Of a stretch of 64,000 nucleotides of DNA, positions 1 through 9,960 are shown one piece after another. The notes under the pieces were generated by a model. The model was not told where the DNA came from, searched no databases, and saw only the letters and a program-made list of their open reading frames with translations. The first letter of the stretch is position 1; each line of letters begins with the position of its first letter. The translations under genes were made by a program, and so were the position numbers. The stretch comes from Dysgonomonas sp. 216. Its GTDB lineage: Bacteria > Bacteroidota > Bacteroidia > Bacteroidales > Dysgonomonadaceae. Location: the NCBI RefSeq assembly GCF_010501065.1, contig NZ_QVMM01000005.1:1-64000 (forward strand), in the 5' to 3' direction.

Positions 1-83
1 TTTTAATGATGTTGGTTGTAAATCTTTCATAAGGTGACTTTTTTTGTGTCAACCTATATTAGGACGGGACACCCCTTTTACAC

Positions 84-122
84 AAAAGAAGGTATCCGAT
101 TAAATCAGATACCTTCTTTTTT
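84..122 (-). terminator. Terminator downstream of ahcY
   Basis: A perfect 13-bp inverted repeat (84-96 with 108-120, arms AAAAGAAGGTATC and GATACCTTCTTTT) has an 11-nt loop. T-rich arms on both strands let it work in either direction. It lies 18 bp past the ahcY stop codon. Confidence 0.85.
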
Positions 123-139
123 ATATTAACACAAGTATA

Positions 140-1558
140 TTAGTACCTGTAATGTTCGGGTTTGAAAGGACCTTCTGCCGGAACTCCTAAATAGTCGGCT
201 TGCTCTTTTGTTAGTTTTGTAAGCTTTACTCCAATTTGCTCCAAGTGTAAACGGGCAACCTCTTCGTCCAATTGTTTTGGCAAACGATATACATTTACAC
301 CATAATCTTTTTCCCAAAGCTCTATCTGAGCCAAAGTTTGATTAGTGAACGAGTTACTCATCACAAACGAAGGATGTCCCGTAGCACAGCCAAGGTTAAC
401 TAAACGTCCTTCAGCCAACAAGAATATAGAATTTCCTTTAGGGAATGTATATTTGTCGACCTGAGGTTTAATGTTCGTATGTTTAATTCCCGCAAAGTTT
501 ACTAAGGCATCTACTTGTATCTCATTATCAAAGTGACCGATGTTACAAACAATAGCCTGATCTTTCATTGCCTCCATATGCTGAATGGTAATGATATCTT
601 TATTACCTGTTGTAGTAACAAAAATATTACCTTCTTTTACTGCTTCTTCCATTGTTGTAACTTCAAAGCCTTCCATTGCAGCTTGTAGCGCACAAATAGG
701 ATCTATTTCGGTAACAATCACGCGAGCTCCGTACGATTTCAATGAATGAGCACAACCTTTACCTACATCGCCATAACCGGCAACAACAGCAACCTTTCCT
801 GCAATCATTACATCTGTAGCACGCTTAATACCATCGGCTAACGATTCGCGACAACCATAAAGATTATCGAATTTCGATTTTGTAACCGAATCGTTTACAT
901 TTATAGCCGGCACCAGAAGCTCGCCTCTCTCCATCATCTGATACAAACGATGAACTCCTGTAGTAGTCTCTTCCGAAACGCCTTTCCAGTCCTTAACTAA
1001 ACGATGCCAACGCTGATTATCTTCTCCTAAAATACGTTTCAGTGTATCAAGAATAACTTGTTCTTCGTGATTTCCTCCTTTACGATTAATTGTTTCAGGA
1101 TTTTCTTCGGCTTTATATCCCATATGGATAAGAAGAGTAGCATCACCACCATCATCAACTATCAGATTCGGGCCTTTTCCTCCGGGAAAACGAAGTGCTT
1201 GTTCAGTACACCACCAATACTCTTCCAATGTTTCGCCTTTCCATGCAAACACGGGAATTCCTGCTGCGGCAATAGCTGCGGCTGCATGATCTTGTGTCGA
1301 AAATATATTACAACTTACCCAGCGGATATCAGCTCCTAACTCTTTCAATGTTTCGATTAACACTGCTGTTTGAACAGTCATGTGTAACGAACCCATTATG
1401 CGAGCACCTTTTAATGGTTTTGTAGAACCATATTTTTTACGAAGTGCCATCAATCCGGGCATTTCATGCTCAGCGATTTCAATTTCTTTTCTTCCAAAAT
1501 CGGCAAGCGAAATATCTGCGACTAAATACGGCAGGTCTGGTAACAATTGTTTTGACAT
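140..1558 (-). CDS. ahcY: Adenosylhomocysteinase (S-adenosyl-L-homocysteine hydrolase)
   Basis: Cytosolic NAD-dependent enzyme that reversibly splits S-adenosylhomocysteine into adenosine and homocysteine, relieving product inhibition of methyltransferases in the activated methyl cycle. The 472-residue product is full length. It carries the Rossmann NAD motif GYGDVGKG near the middle, the TTTGNKDII and [10 protein letters not shown] segments of the substrate/NAD domains, and the characteristic C-terminal KPEHYRY tail that reaches into the partner subunit. The gene stands alone with its own promoter (-7 at 1593-1600) and terminator. The assignment is secure from overall sequence. Confidence 0.97.
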   Translation of the reverse strand: MSKQLLPDLPYLVADISLADFGRKEIEIAEHEMPGLMALRKKYGSTKPLKGARIMGSLHMTVQTAVLIETLKELGADIRWVSCNIFSTQDHAAAAIAAAGIPVFAWKGETLEEYWWCTEQALRFPGGKGPNLIVDDGGDATLLIHMGYKAEENPETINRKGGNHEEQVILDTLKRILGEDNQRWHRLVKDWKGVSEETTTGVHRLYQMMERGELLVPAINVNDSVTKSKFDNLYGCRESLADGIKRATDVMIAGKVAVVAGYGDVGKGCAHSLKSYGARVIVTEIDPICALQAAMEGFEVTTMEEAVKEGNIFVTTTGNKDIITIQHMEAMKDQAIVCNIGHFDNEIQVDALVNFAGIKHTNIKPQVDKYTFPKGNSIFLLAEGRLVNLGCATGHPSFVMSNSFTNQTLAQIELWEKDYGVNVYRLPKQLDEEVARLHLEQIGVKLTKLTKEQADYLGVPAEGPFKPEHYRY

Positions 1559-1592
1559 AAAAGTTGTTTATATAGTTTTATTAAAATTAGTG

Positions 1593-1600
1593 CAAAGATA
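1593..1600 (-). promoter_or_regulatory. Bacteroidota -7 element of ahcY
   Basis: On the minus strand the sequence reads TATCTTTG, an exact match to TAnnTTTG, 35 bp before the ahcY ATG. No clear -33 TTTG is present. Confidence 0.6.
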
Positions 1601-1644
1601 AGAATTATTAGTCATTATACAGAAAAGCCTGCATATAGAACCAT

Positions 1645-2490
1645 CTAAAGCTGTGATTTAACAGATTCGATAGATGTACCAAGCGGATATTTATTTCCCT
1701 TATAACTTTTTAAAACAGCACGGGTTGAACCGACTTTCAATTTTGAATCTATTCTGATTGGCAAGCGATTTGCGTCATTGGTTATATAAACTTTCATTGC
1801 CTCTTCTTCATTATCGAAAGCATTATCCGATATTTTCAGCACCAACTTTATACAATTATGTTTTTTACCATTACTGTCTTTCTGTTTCTCTGTTCCATCA
1901 TGAACTATTTCCATTTTCAATTTTTTCTTTCCCGATATAAAATCAACCCGTTTTTTATTGCCTTTCTTCATATTCGAATAGTCGAGGGTACGGGCAAAAT
2001 AAACTATACTGAGCATATCGTATGCGCAATTATTAAACTGAATAGTCTCGTCAAATCTAAATCCTCCATTTTTGTAACGTACAGCTTTTACTTTTACAGA
2101 CCCATCGCCCGAATACGCATAACCAACCCGTTCGCGAGTATAATCATCTCCTTCGTGAGCATCTTTCATAAAAGCTAAAGGAACAAGGTCTTTACTCATT
2201 ACACACGAAAGGGTATCATCCAACTTGAATATTTTACGGGCAAACCCTTGCGAATTAGTAGTTAAGGACATTTTGTAGGCATCATTGCCTGCATATGTTA
2301 CATTTTTAACATTCAGAGTACCGGTCCCCGCCTTTGTCGATATTCCGAACTTCATATGAAGATCGTAAGTAAGAGCCTCGCCGGCGTTAAAATATATATT
2401 ATCGATTTCACACTGCGAAAAGCCGTACTGAATACCTGCCACTAAGAAAAACAGCGACAATAATGCTCTTGAAAAAAAAATCTTAACCAT
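1645..2490 (-). CDS. DUF3108 domain-containing exported protein
   Basis: A 281-residue protein with an N-terminal signal peptide (hydrophobic residues about 9-24, cleavage near GFSQ). The body, starting from a FNAGEALTYDLHMKFG segment, resembles DUF3108 proteins, a beta-rich family of unknown function found in the Bacteroidota periplasm or outer membrane. No catalytic motif is visible. It follows the Ig-like lipoprotein gene after 27 bp and is probably co-transcribed with it, so the two may act together at the envelope; that is inference. The role is unknown. Confidence 0.8.
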   Translation of the reverse strand: MVKIFFSRALLSLFFLVAGIQYGFSQCEIDNIYFNAGEALTYDLHMKFGISTKAGTGTLNVKNVTYAGNDAYKMSLTTNSQGFARKIFKLDDTLSCVMSKDLVPLAFMKDAHEGDDYTRERVGYAYSGDGSVKVKAVRYKNGGFRFDETIQFNNCAYDMLSIVYFARTLDYSNMKKGNKKRVDFISGKKKLKMEIVHDGTEKQKDSNGKKHNCIKLVLKISDNAFDNEEEAMKVYITNDANRLPIRIDSKLKVGSTRAVLKSYKGNKYPLGTSIESVKSQL

Positions 2491-2517
2491 AACAATTCTA
2501 TCTTTAAAGTTTTGTAG

Positions 2518-4509
2518 CTATCGCCTAACAGATTGCATTCCGCCGGAAAGACCTCCTAAATTGGAACTTGAGGAACTTTGATTGTTTTGCCCCCGACTTT
2601 GTTTCTCTCTATTTTCTCGGTCTTTACGTTTCGAATCTTTATCCTTAGGCTTATTTTTAGTTATCTCCAATGGTTTTTGCTTGTCGGGCTGTAAATACCT
2701 GATATCCCAATCTTCAGTTATTTCCCAATTTGCCTTTATATCAAAGAATCCATTATAATAAAACACGGTTTCCGGCTGACGCTTGGTATAATAATCTCCC
2801 GTATCCCATTTGCCGTTTCCATTGTCATCTATAATCAGGCGGGCATAATAAACACCGGGATTGAGGTTCGCAAAACCAACACCACCATTCCTCACAATTG
2901 CTTTTCGGACAGGCGAATCGGATTTACTTAATAGTTCGACAAAAGTCGGTGTATCAGTACTCAGTCCTTGCAATTTAATATAAAGTTTACCATAATCCTC
3001 AATATTTTTCACTTTAAACTTAACTTCTATTTTATTATTCCACAATCCGTCATAATTGAATATTGAAGCCGAATCGGCACTCAGTAAATATGTATCGCCC
3101 GGCCGCCATTTATGCCTTATTGTATAACGACGAGGATTAAGTGAATCTTGTACAATTGGCCCGATTTCTTCATTCACATAAACCGAGTCTTTCATTCGTT
3201 GCAAATATATCTTTCCTTCTAACGAATCCTTTACAGGCTTATCAAATACAATATTAATAGCATCATATACGTTCGCCACACTTTTAATATCTATCGTCTG
3301 TTTAAAAAATTCAATCTCGGGTTCTTTATCTTTATCTTTCTTCTTTTTATCATCTTTTTCCTGTGTCCGTTTACGCCTGTTCATGAAATTAACTGTATCT
3401 ACTGTCATAACAGGAAGATTTAGCGAATCGGTTTTATAATATGCAACCTGCATAGTTAACGTATCCATCTTTATAATTTCCGGATCCAATATCCAAAACT
3501 GAAGAGTATCGTTTGTTGCATTACGTTCTAATAAAGCCCAATCGGCACCCGCCTCAAAATTTAGAGGTGTTATCCGAGGCATTTCTGTTGCTGATCCAAA
3601 AAACAATTTTAATTCGTCAGGATTCGGACGTTCAACCTTTTGCAAATACTGACGTTTAAACCCCGAATTAAAAGACCTCAACATTATATTATCGGGAGTA
3701 AAACGAGTGTATGGTATTGTTAGAATAGTATCTATCTCTAGCTCTTTGCTATTACCCCTAATCTCTTTATATACTGTATCTGTTCGAAAAGCCTGTTCGT
3801 GCGAAGGCACTAATATAGAATCGAAAAACGCGATTGTTTCACCCGGATTGTCGTACATATAATCCCTGTTGGTATCGTCCAATGCATATATCCGGTAATT
3901 TCCCGCAGCAACACCTCTTATAATAAATTCACCTCTTTCGTTTGTTCGCGATATCCGCTCAAATTTCATATTTGTAAAAGCTGTGTCATCCAAGTTAGAG
4001 TGTAAGCCAACAACCATTCCCTTCACTGGCTCAAGATTATTCGCCGCAAGCACCTTTCCCGATATTGCAAGCGAATCTAACCTGTCTCCGGTTGAAAACG
4101 TAAAAGCAAAATTTTCGAAAACGTTTCCTTCATTATTATCAACAACAGCATCGGTAAAATCAATCACGTATGTTGTATTAAGAATAAGTGTATCTCTGAT
4201 CTCTACTTTTACTTTATTATTTATTGCTTGTATTATCGGCGTCTTCTGTTGCGGAGGAGTAACTATAACCTTTTCCAACGGACTTTCCAATTTAACTAAT
4301 TCATTAAAAACAATCTCAATTTTTCTATCCTGCCAATTAACGGCCCCCTGAAGAGGTGTGCTTCCTATAACTTTGGGCGGGTCCCAGTCATAATCTCCCC
4401 CTCCGGGCGAAGCCATATTCGCACACGAAAAAGTTATAGCCAAGACTACAAAAACAACAAAAACTATTCTGAATTTCCTCAAAGAGATTAAAAATCGGCT
4501 TCCGATCAT
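2518..4509 (-). CDS. Ig-like (SbsA/Big_5) domain lipoprotein
   Basis: A 663-residue exported protein. A hydrophobic stretch (residues about 15-27) ends at Cys29 (ITFSC), a plausible though weak lipobox. Residues about 40-140 have the features of a bacterial SbsA-type Ig-like domain (DPPKVIGSTPLQGAV start, ending in a FAFTFSTG strand). The following region (about 145-225) looks like a carboxypeptidase-regulatory/transthyretin-like fold (GKVLAANNLEPVKGMVVGL). There is a Lys/Asp-rich linker around residues 385-400 and a low-complexity Lys/Asp/Ser tail. Function is unknown. It is probably anchored in the outer membrane and is the first gene of a pair with the DUF3108 gene. Confidence 0.75.
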   Translation of the reverse strand: MIGSRFLISLRKFRIVFVVFVVLAITFSCANMASPGGGDYDWDPPKVIGSTPLQGAVNWQDRKIEIVFNELVKLESPLEKVIVTPPQQKTPIIQAINNKVKVEIRDTLILNTTYVIDFTDAVVDNNEGNVFENFAFTFSTGDRLDSLAISGKVLAANNLEPVKGMVVGLHSNLDDTAFTNMKFERISRTNERGEFIIRGVAAGNYRIYALDDTNRDYMYDNPGETIAFFDSILVPSHEQAFRTDTVYKEIRGNSKELEIDTILTIPYTRFTPDNIMLRSFNSGFKRQYLQKVERPNPDELKLFFGSATEMPRITPLNFEAGADWALLERNATNDTLQFWILDPEIIKMDTLTMQVAYYKTDSLNLPVMTVDTVNFMNRRKRTQEKDDKKKKDKDKEPEIEFFKQTIDIKSVANVYDAINIVFDKPVKDSLEGKIYLQRMKDSVYVNEEIGPIVQDSLNPRRYTIRHKWRPGDTYLLSADSASIFNYDGLWNNKIEVKFKVKNIEDYGKLYIKLQGLSTDTPTFVELLSKSDSPVRKAIVRNGGVGFANLNPGVYYARLIIDDNGNGKWDTGDYYTKRQPETVFYYNGFFDIKANWEITEDWDIRYLQPDKQKPLEITKNKPKDKDSKRKDRENREKQSRGQNNQSSSSSNLGGLSGGMQSVRR

Positions 4510-4529
4510 ATTTTACAATGTTAAAAGCA

Positions 4530-4537
4530 CAAAAGTA
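4530..4537 (-). promoter_or_regulatory. -7 element before the Ig-like lipoprotein gene
   Basis: The minus strand reads TACTTTTG, an exact TAnnTTTG match 21 bp upstream of the ATG. No clear -33 element. Confidence 0.5.
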
Positions 4538-4725
4538 CAACGTTTTTACATATAATAATCCGTATAAAATAGAAAAAGCCTTAAATACCTACAATTTAAT
4601 CTACTACCTCTTCATCAGCATTTAGCATTTAAAGGTAATACACCCTTCTATTATGTAAAACAACAAAGCTGAAGATATTATTCCTTAAAAAAAACAAAAA
4701 CATCTTATTAACAATTTTTATTTTG

Positions 4726-4733
4726 TTACTTTG
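4726..4733 (+). promoter_or_regulatory. Probable -7 element of the ftsX operon
   Basis: TTACTTTG matches TAnnTTTG at 7 of 8 positions, 60 bp before the ftsX ATG, in the divergent interval shared with the lipoprotein promoter. Confidence 0.35.
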
Positions 4734-4792
4734 CATCAAATTTAGGGTTATAGTGCCCATGCATTTGCAATAAGAGAATTAAGCAGAATAAT

Positions 4793-5671
4793 ATGTCAAA
4801 TAAGAGGCAGGGCGGTTCGTCTTCTTTTTTTGGTGCAGGAATGACTACAACTGCCAGCATTTCGTTAGTGTTACTTTTATTAGGACTTACGGCGCTAGTT
4901 GCCTTAATGGGGCAAGGTATCACTTCGTATGTTAAAGAAAACATGACTGTATCGGTTGAAATACCCAGTACGATGACCGAAAAGCAAACGGCTGCATTAC
5001 AACAGCAGATACAATCCAGCAGATATGCAAAAGAAGTTTTATTCATAGATAAAGAAGAAATTAAACAACAACTTATTCAGGACTTAGGGCGTGATCCGGA
5101 AGAAGTATTAGGATACAATCCGGCTTCCAGTTGCTTCGAAATAAAACTAAAAGCAGAATATGCCAATACCGATAGTGTTAAATTGATTGAGAAAGATTTA
5201 AAAAGTAAAAATACTTTCAAAAGCATCATCTACAGCCAGGAAGATCTTGATTTGGTAAATTCAAATTTGGCAAAAATAGGTACGTTAACCTTAGTTTTGG
5301 CTCTGATATTAATGTTTATCTCGTTTACACTCATCCGTAATACAATAAGGCTCAACATATACTCTAAACGGTTTACAATAAACACCATGCAATTGGTTGG
5401 AGCCACAAATGCATTTATAAGAAAACCATTTTTACAACAAACTGTACTTTGCGGCATAATAGCTGCTTTTTTGGCAAATATTTTCATCACTATTATAGTA
5501 TATACATTTATTATAGAATATCCCGAATTTCGCAGCCTTGTTGAGATGAAAGATCTTCTTATTATTTTCGGTGTAGTTATAGTATTGGGTATACTACTAA
5601 CTTATTCGGCAACTTTTGTAGCTGTCAATAAATATCTGAAAATGAAAACAAATAATCTTTATCATATATAA
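4793..5671 (+). CDS. ftsX: Cell division protein FtsX (ABC-type permease subunit)
   Basis: Inner-membrane partner of the FtsE ATPase. FtsEX transmits ATP hydrolysis to periplasmic peptidoglycan hydrolases or their activators during division. The 292-residue protein has the FtsX plan: a cytoplasmic N-terminus, a first membrane segment (about 19-42), a roughly 120-residue periplasmic loop containing MTVSVEIPSTMTEKQ, then three more segments, with MQLVGATNAFIRKPFLQQ in the cytoplasmic coupling region of the FtsX/MacB fold. No ftsE lies nearby. It is the first gene of a tightly packed operon with DUF3098 (2 bp), uppP, truB, queA and folK. Confidence 0.93.
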   Translation: MSNKRQGGSSSFFGAGMTTTASISLVLLLLGLTALVALMGQGITSYVKENMTVSVEIPSTMTEKQTAALQQQIQSSRYAKEVLFIDKEEIKQQLIQDLGRDPEEVLGYNPASSCFEIKLKAEYANTDSVKLIEKDLKSKNTFKSIIYSQEDLDLVNSNLAKIGTLTLVLALILMFISFTLIRNTIRLNIYSKRFTINTMQLVGATNAFIRKPFLQQTVLCGIIAAFLANIFITIIVYTFIIEYPEFRSLVEMKDLLIIFGVVIVLGILLTYSATFVAVNKYLKMKTNNLYHI

Positions 5672-5673
5672 TT

Positions 5674-5931
5674 ATGGATAAACAAAACTTTGCTTTTGGC
5701 AAAAAAAACTACATCATTTGTGCCGTTTCGGTTGCAATAATTATTTTCGGCTTCATTCTGATGACGGGCCCTGCAACAACAATCGAAGGAGGTTTCGAGC
5801 CATCTATTTTCAGTACTAAACGGATAGTTATAGCTCCCATCACCTGTTTCTTTGGCTTTTTGTTAATGATTGCCGGAATTTTGTATCCATCTAAAAAAAC
5901 GGATAGCACAACCAATATTAAAGATAAATAA
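5674..5931 (+). CDS. DUF3098 small membrane protein
   Basis: An 85-residue protein with two predicted membrane helices (about 12-31 and 50-70) joined by a loop containing EPSIFSTKR. It matches the DUF3098 family, which in Bacteroidota sits between ftsX and uppP as it does here. It starts 2 bp after ftsX and ends 3 bp before uppP, so translation is probably coupled. A role in envelope assembly is suggested only by context. Confidence 0.8.
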   Translation: MDKQNFAFGKKNYIICAVSVAIIIFGFILMTGPATTIEGGFEPSIFSTKRIVIAPITCFFGFLLMIAGILYPSKKTDSTTNIKDK

Positions 5932-5934
5932 AGA

Positions 5935-6729
5935 ATGAGTATTTTCGAAACAATCATCATTGCCATTATTGAAGGCTTAACCGAATTTTTACCGGTTTCT
6001 TCTACCGGGCACATGATTATTACACAAAGTTTATTAGGGGTCGAAAGCACACCTTTTGTTAAAACATTTACCGTAGCCATACAATTTGGCGCTATTCTTT
6101 CGGTATTAGTACTTTATTGGAAACGATTCCTTCAATCCTGGACTTTTTATCAAAAACTCTTCATCGGATTTATTCCTGCTGCTATTTTCGGATTCCTTTT
6201 AAACGATTATATAGACGAACTCCTCGAAAGTGTTATGGTAGTTTCTATTATGCTAATACTTGGAGGGGTTGTTATGTTATTCATGGACAAATGGTTCGAC
6301 AAACCTAAACAAGACCAAGATATATCAAATAAAAATGCTCTGGTTATTGGGTTCTTCCAATGTATTGCCATGATTCCGGGCGTATCGCGGTCGATGGCTA
6401 CAATTTTTGGGGGAATGGCACAAGGATTAACCCGTAAAAACGCAGCCGAGTTTTCGTTTTTCCTTGCTGTTCCAACTATGGCTGCCGCTACAGGTTATAA
6501 ACTATTAAAGCTATTTTTAGAACCTGATGGAATAAATATTTTAACCGACAATATAGGTACTTTAATCTTAGGTAATGTAGTAGCTTTTATAGTAGCAATG
6601 CTTGCTATAAAGTTCTTTATTGGCTTTATTTCGAAATATGGTTTTAAAATGTTCGGATGGTATCGCATAATTGTTGGTTCCATTATACTTATCTTGTTAT
6701 TAACAGGACATCAGCTAGCCATACTTTAA
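5935..6729 (+). CDS. uppP: Undecaprenyl-diphosphatase UppP (BacA)
   Basis: Integral membrane enzyme that dephosphorylates undecaprenyl pyrophosphate to regenerate the lipid carrier for peptidoglycan and O-antigen units. The 264-residue sequence has both family signatures: [17 protein letters not shown] (catalytic Glu and Ser region) near the N-terminus and [10 protein letters not shown] (catalytic Arg) in the middle, with about eight hydrophobic helices. The ATG is 3 bp after the DUF3098 stop. Confidence 0.96.
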   Translation: MSIFETIIIAIIEGLTEFLPVSSTGHMIITQSLLGVESTPFVKTFTVAIQFGAILSVLVLYWKRFLQSWTFYQKLFIGFIPAAIFGFLLNDYIDELLESVMVVSIMLILGGVVMLFMDKWFDKPKQDQDISNKNALVIGFFQCIAMIPGVSRSMATIFGGMAQGLTRKNAAEFSFFLAVPTMAAATGYKLLKLFLEPDGINILTDNIGTLILGNVVAFIVAMLAIKFFIGFISKYGFKMFGWYRIIVGSIILILLLTGHQLAIL

Positions 6730-6772
6730 AAAAGATAATCGAAAAATTAAATTCACGAACTATAAATTAGAC

Positions 6773-7468
6773 ATGGATTTCGTAGAAGGCGAAATTATAT
6801 ATATAAACAAACCTCTGCACTGGACTTCGTTCGATATTATCAGACGCTTCCGCGCTAAGGTTTGCCAAAAGCTGAAAATAAAGAAACTTAAAGTTGGGCA
6901 TGCCGGCACACTCGATCCTTTGGCCACTGGGGTTATGATTGTATGTACAGGAAAAAAGACCAAACTAATAGAATCGTTTCAATATCAGACAAAGGAATAT
7001 ATAGCAACTATAAAACTGGGCGAAACCACACCCTCGTTCGATCTGGAAACCGAAGTAGATCAAACATATCCGGTAGAACACATCAACGAAGAGCTTGTTG
7101 AAAATACGCTACAGCAATTTATAGGAGAAATAAAACAAGTTCCACCTGCATATTCGGCATGCAAGGTTAATGGAAAACGAGCTTACGATTTAGCACGCTC
7201 GGGGCAAGAAGTAGAGCTAAAAGCCAAATTGCTTGTTATAGACGAAATTGAGCTATTAGAATATTCGATGCCCGAAATTAAAGTTCGTGTTGTTTGTAGT
7301 AAAGGTACATACATCAGGGCTTTGGCTCGCGATATTGGCTTAGCTTTAAATTCGGGGGGACATTTAACCGGATTAATCAGGACTCGTGTTGGCGAAACCA
7401 CCCTCGATAAATGTATCGAAGCCGAGGAAATGGATGCTTTTCTCGAAAAAATTGAAATAACAAAATAA
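6773..7468 (+). CDS. truB: tRNA pseudouridine(55) synthase TruB
   Basis: Converts U55 of the T-psi-C loop of tRNAs to pseudouridine. The motif VGHAGTLDPLATGVM holds the catalytic aspartate (Asp48). KQVPPAYSACKVNGKRAYDLAR and CSKGTYIRALARDIG are further TruB signatures. At 231 residues it is shorter than the E. coli enzyme (about 314) and lacks the C-terminal PUA domain. It lies 43 bp after uppP and 23 bp before queA in the same operon. Confidence 0.95.
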   Translation: MDFVEGEIIYINKPLHWTSFDIIRRFRAKVCQKLKIKKLKVGHAGTLDPLATGVMIVCTGKKTKLIESFQYQTKEYIATIKLGETTPSFDLETEVDQTYPVEHINEELVENTLQQFIGEIKQVPPAYSACKVNGKRAYDLARSGQEVELKAKLLVIDEIELLEYSMPEIKVRVVCSKGTYIRALARDIGLALNSGGHLTGLIRTRVGETTLDKCIEAEEMDAFLEKIEITK

Positions 7469-7491
7469 TAAAATTCGAAATATAAAAGTAT

Positions 7492-8541
7492 ATGAAACTA
7501 TCCCAATTTAAATTTAATTTACCTGACGACCTGATAGCTAAATATCCGGCTAAAAACAGGGATGAGTCGCGTCTGATGGTAATAAACCGTAAAACAGGAG
7601 ATATAGAACATAAAGTATTTAAAGATGTTCTCGAGTACTTTGAAAATAAGGATGTTTTTGTTTTCAACGACACAAAAGTATTTCCGGCACGTTTATATGG
7701 CAATAAAGAAAAAACAGGAGCAAAAATTGAGGTATTTCTGCTTCGTGAACTGAATGAAGAATTGCACCTTTGGGATGTTCTGGTAGATCCTGCACGTAAA
7801 ATACGCATTGGGAACAAGCTATACTTTGGAGAAAACGACTCGATGGTTGCTGAAGTTATAGATAATACGACTTCGCGCGGACGGACTCTGCGCTTCCTTT
7901 ACGACGGACCTGCCGAAGAGTTTAAATCGACTTTATACAGTTTAGGAGAAACTCCAATACCTAAATATCTGGGACGCGAAGAAGAAGAAGAAGACAAAGA
8001 ACGCTACCAAACAATATTTGCGAAAAACGAAGGGGCTGTTGTTGCTCCGGCTGCTGCCCTGCATTTTAGCCGCGAGTTACTTAAACGAATGGAAATAAAA
8101 GGCATAGACTTTTCGTATATTACCTTACATTCGGGACTTGGCAATTACCGCGATATTGATGTAGAAGACCTTACTAAGCACAAAATGGATTCGGAGCAAA
8201 TGCTTATCACTCCCGAGGCTGCCGATATTGTAAATAAAGCAAAAGAAAAAGGTGCTAATATCTGCGCTGTTGGCACATCTGTAATGAGAGCTATCGAAAC
8301 TATTGTTAGTACCGACGGCAAATTAAAGCCAAGCGAAGGATGGACAAACAAATTCATATTTCCGCCTTACGACTTCAATGTTGCTAATAGAATGATTACT
8401 AACTTCCATTTACCTCAGTCGACATTACTGATGATGACTTCGGCATTTGGCGGATACGACCTTATTATGGATGCTTACGAACTTGCCGTAAAAGAAGGAT
8501 ATAAATTCGGCACTTATGGCGATGCAATGCTGATTATCTAA
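7492..8541 (+). CDS. queA: S-adenosylmethionine:tRNA ribosyltransferase-isomerase QueA
   Basis: Transfers and isomerises the ribosyl group of SAM onto 7-aminomethyl-7-deazaguanine in tRNA, giving epoxyqueuosine. The 349-residue protein shows family blocks [56 protein letters not shown] and [12 protein letters not shown]. It ends 3 bp before the folK ATG. Other queuosine genes are not in the window. Confidence 0.96.
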   Translation: MKLSQFKFNLPDDLIAKYPAKNRDESRLMVINRKTGDIEHKVFKDVLEYFENKDVFVFNDTKVFPARLYGNKEKTGAKIEVFLLRELNEELHLWDVLVDPARKIRIGNKLYFGENDSMVAEVIDNTTSRGRTLRFLYDGPAEEFKSTLYSLGETPIPKYLGREEEEEDKERYQTIFAKNEGAVVAPAAALHFSRELLKRMEIKGIDFSYITLHSGLGNYRDIDVEDLTKHKMDSEQMLITPEAADIVNKAKEKGANICAVGTSVMRAIETIVSTDGKLKPSEGWTNKFIFPPYDFNVANRMITNFHLPQSTLLMMTSAFGGYDLIMDAYELAVKEGYKFGTYGDAMLII

Positions 8542-8544
8542 AAG

Positions 8545-9042
8545 ATGACCGAGACGAACAATCTGCACTGTGTTTATCTGGGATTGGGTACTAATCTTGG
8601 AGACAAACAGAAAAACATACAACATGCAGTAAACTATATAAACGAACAAATAGGGGAAGTAATTTCCCTATCGTCGTTTTATACTACCAAGCCTGTAGGA
8701 TTTACCTCCGACAATATGTTTCTTAATGGGGCATGCTGTGTTATAACATCACATACTCCTTTCGAAGTTTTACACATATCGCAAGAGATAGAAAAGATAA
8801 TGGGCCGGACTAAAAAATCGGTAAATAACAAACACTCCGACAGAATTATCGACATCGATCTGCTGATGTACGATAATCTTATTATAAACACAAAAGAGTT
8901 AACCCTACCCCACCCTTATTTGCACCAAAGGGATTTTGTTTTGTTTCCGCTTGCAGAAATAGCAACCGATGTAAAACATCCACTCGCTAATAAAACTATT
9001 GGACAATTGAAAGATAAACTGAAAGAAAAATCTTCCGATTAA
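8545..9042 (+). CDS. folK: 2-amino-4-hydroxy-6-hydroxymethyldihydropteridine pyrophosphokinase (HPPK)
   Basis: Transfers pyrophosphate from ATP to 6-hydroxymethyl-dihydropterin, a step in folate synthesis. The 165-residue protein has the HPPK signatures LGLGTNLGDKQKNI at the N-terminus, FYTTKPVG, and the metal/ATP-binding block DRIIDIDLLMYDN followed by LPHPYLHQRDFVL. It is the last gene of the ftsX operon. Its stop codon overlaps that of the convergent EamA gene by 4 bp, so no separate terminator fits between them. Confidence 0.95.
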   Translation: MTETNNLHCVYLGLGTNLGDKQKNIQHAVNYINEQIGEVISLSSFYTTKPVGFTSDNMFLNGACCVITSHTPFEVLHISQEIEKIMGRTKKSVNNKHSDRIIDIDLLMYDNLIINTKELTLPHPYLHQRDFVLFPLAEIATDVKHPLANKTIGQLKDKLKEKSSD

Positions 9043-9923
9043 GACATCACTGTGCGCTCCTTTTTTCGTGTAATACTCCACATCTGGAGGAATACCGAGA
9101 ATATAATCAGCCCTAAACCTACATAAAACGACAAGTCGAGCTCTTTCGCTTCACTAAACAATATCATAGCCAAAATAATACTATAAACAGGCTCGAGATT
9201 ATAAGTCAGGTTCACAGTAAAGGGCGAAACAAATCGTAATGCCTGAATTTGAAGTATATATAAACCGACAGTACAAATAGTTGCAAGTAGGAATAAATAA
9301 GTCCAGTCATAAACATCGGGTATCAACTTTTCGGGGGGGAAGAAATAGATATAAACAGGCAGAAGTAAGCTTACAAATACCAATCCTCCTATTATTTCAT
9401 AAAACAAAACCGAAGTTGCAGGTCTGTTTGCAGTTACATGTTTATTACAAATAATAAATATAGCAGCCAATGTCGAAGATATTGCTCCCAATGTAATACC
9501 TAAACGGTAACGGGTGTCGAAATGGAAAATAAGCAGAATACCCAAAACCCCTATAACACTGAAAAGCAGTTCTTTTACCGAAAAACGATGCCGATTTATT
9601 ATAGGTTCAAGTATGGCCGTAAAAAATCCTGTAAGCGAGAAACAGACTACCCCTATCGCTACGTTCGAGGCCTTTATACTCCCATAAAAAAAGAACCAGT
9701 GAGCCGAAAGAATGCAACCGACTCCCATTATTTTCAACAATTCTTTGCCTCCAATTCTGCGAAAACGTTTGGTTATCCACAATACCATAAAAAAAACAAC
9801 GGAAGTAATCAGCAGCCTATACCATACCAAAAGACCTTCGTGCAAAGCTATTAGTTTACCAAAAATACCCGTAAAGCTGGCTATTATTACCGACAAGTGC
9901 AGCTTAATAAGTGCTTGTTTCAT
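9039..9923 (-). CDS. EamA/DMT family transporter
   Basis: A 294-residue inner-membrane protein with about ten hydrophobic helices in two EamA repeats; GKLIALHEGLLVWYRLL near the N-terminus and NLTYNLEPVYSIILAMILFSE-type residues in the second repeat are typical. Such proteins export or exchange small metabolites (amino acids, nucleotide derivatives), but the substrate cannot be read here. It is convergent with folK (4-bp overlap) and has its own -7 element at 9944-9951. Confidence 0.88.
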   Translation of the reverse strand: MKQALIKLHLSVIIASFTGIFGKLIALHEGLLVWYRLLITSVVFFMVLWITKRFRRIGGKELLKIMGVGCILSAHWFFFYGSIKASNVAIGVVCFSLTGFFTAILEPIINRHRFSVKELLFSVIGVLGILLIFHFDTRYRLGITLGAISSTLAAIFIICNKHVTANRPATSVLFYEIIGGLVFVSLLLPVYIYFFPPEKLIPDVYDWTYLFLLATICTVGLYILQIQALRFVSPFTVNLTYNLEPVYSIILAMILFSEAKELDLSFYVGLGLIIFSVFLQMWSITRKKERTVMS

Positions 9924-9943
9924 CTCACATTTGTTTCAGTATG

Positions 9944-9951
9944 CAAATGTA
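9944..9951 (-). promoter_or_regulatory. -7 element of the EamA transporter gene
   Basis: The minus strand reads TACATTTG, an exact TAnnTTTG match 20 bp before the ATG and just after the LytTR gene stop. It suggests separate transcription of the transporter. Confidence 0.5.
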
Positions 9952-9960
9952 ATTCATTTT

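Noticed and set aside
5674..5931. Treating the small ORF between ftsX and uppP as spurious
   Set aside because: It has two clear helices, matches DUF3098 and is spaced 2-3 bp from both neighbours, so it was kept as a gene.
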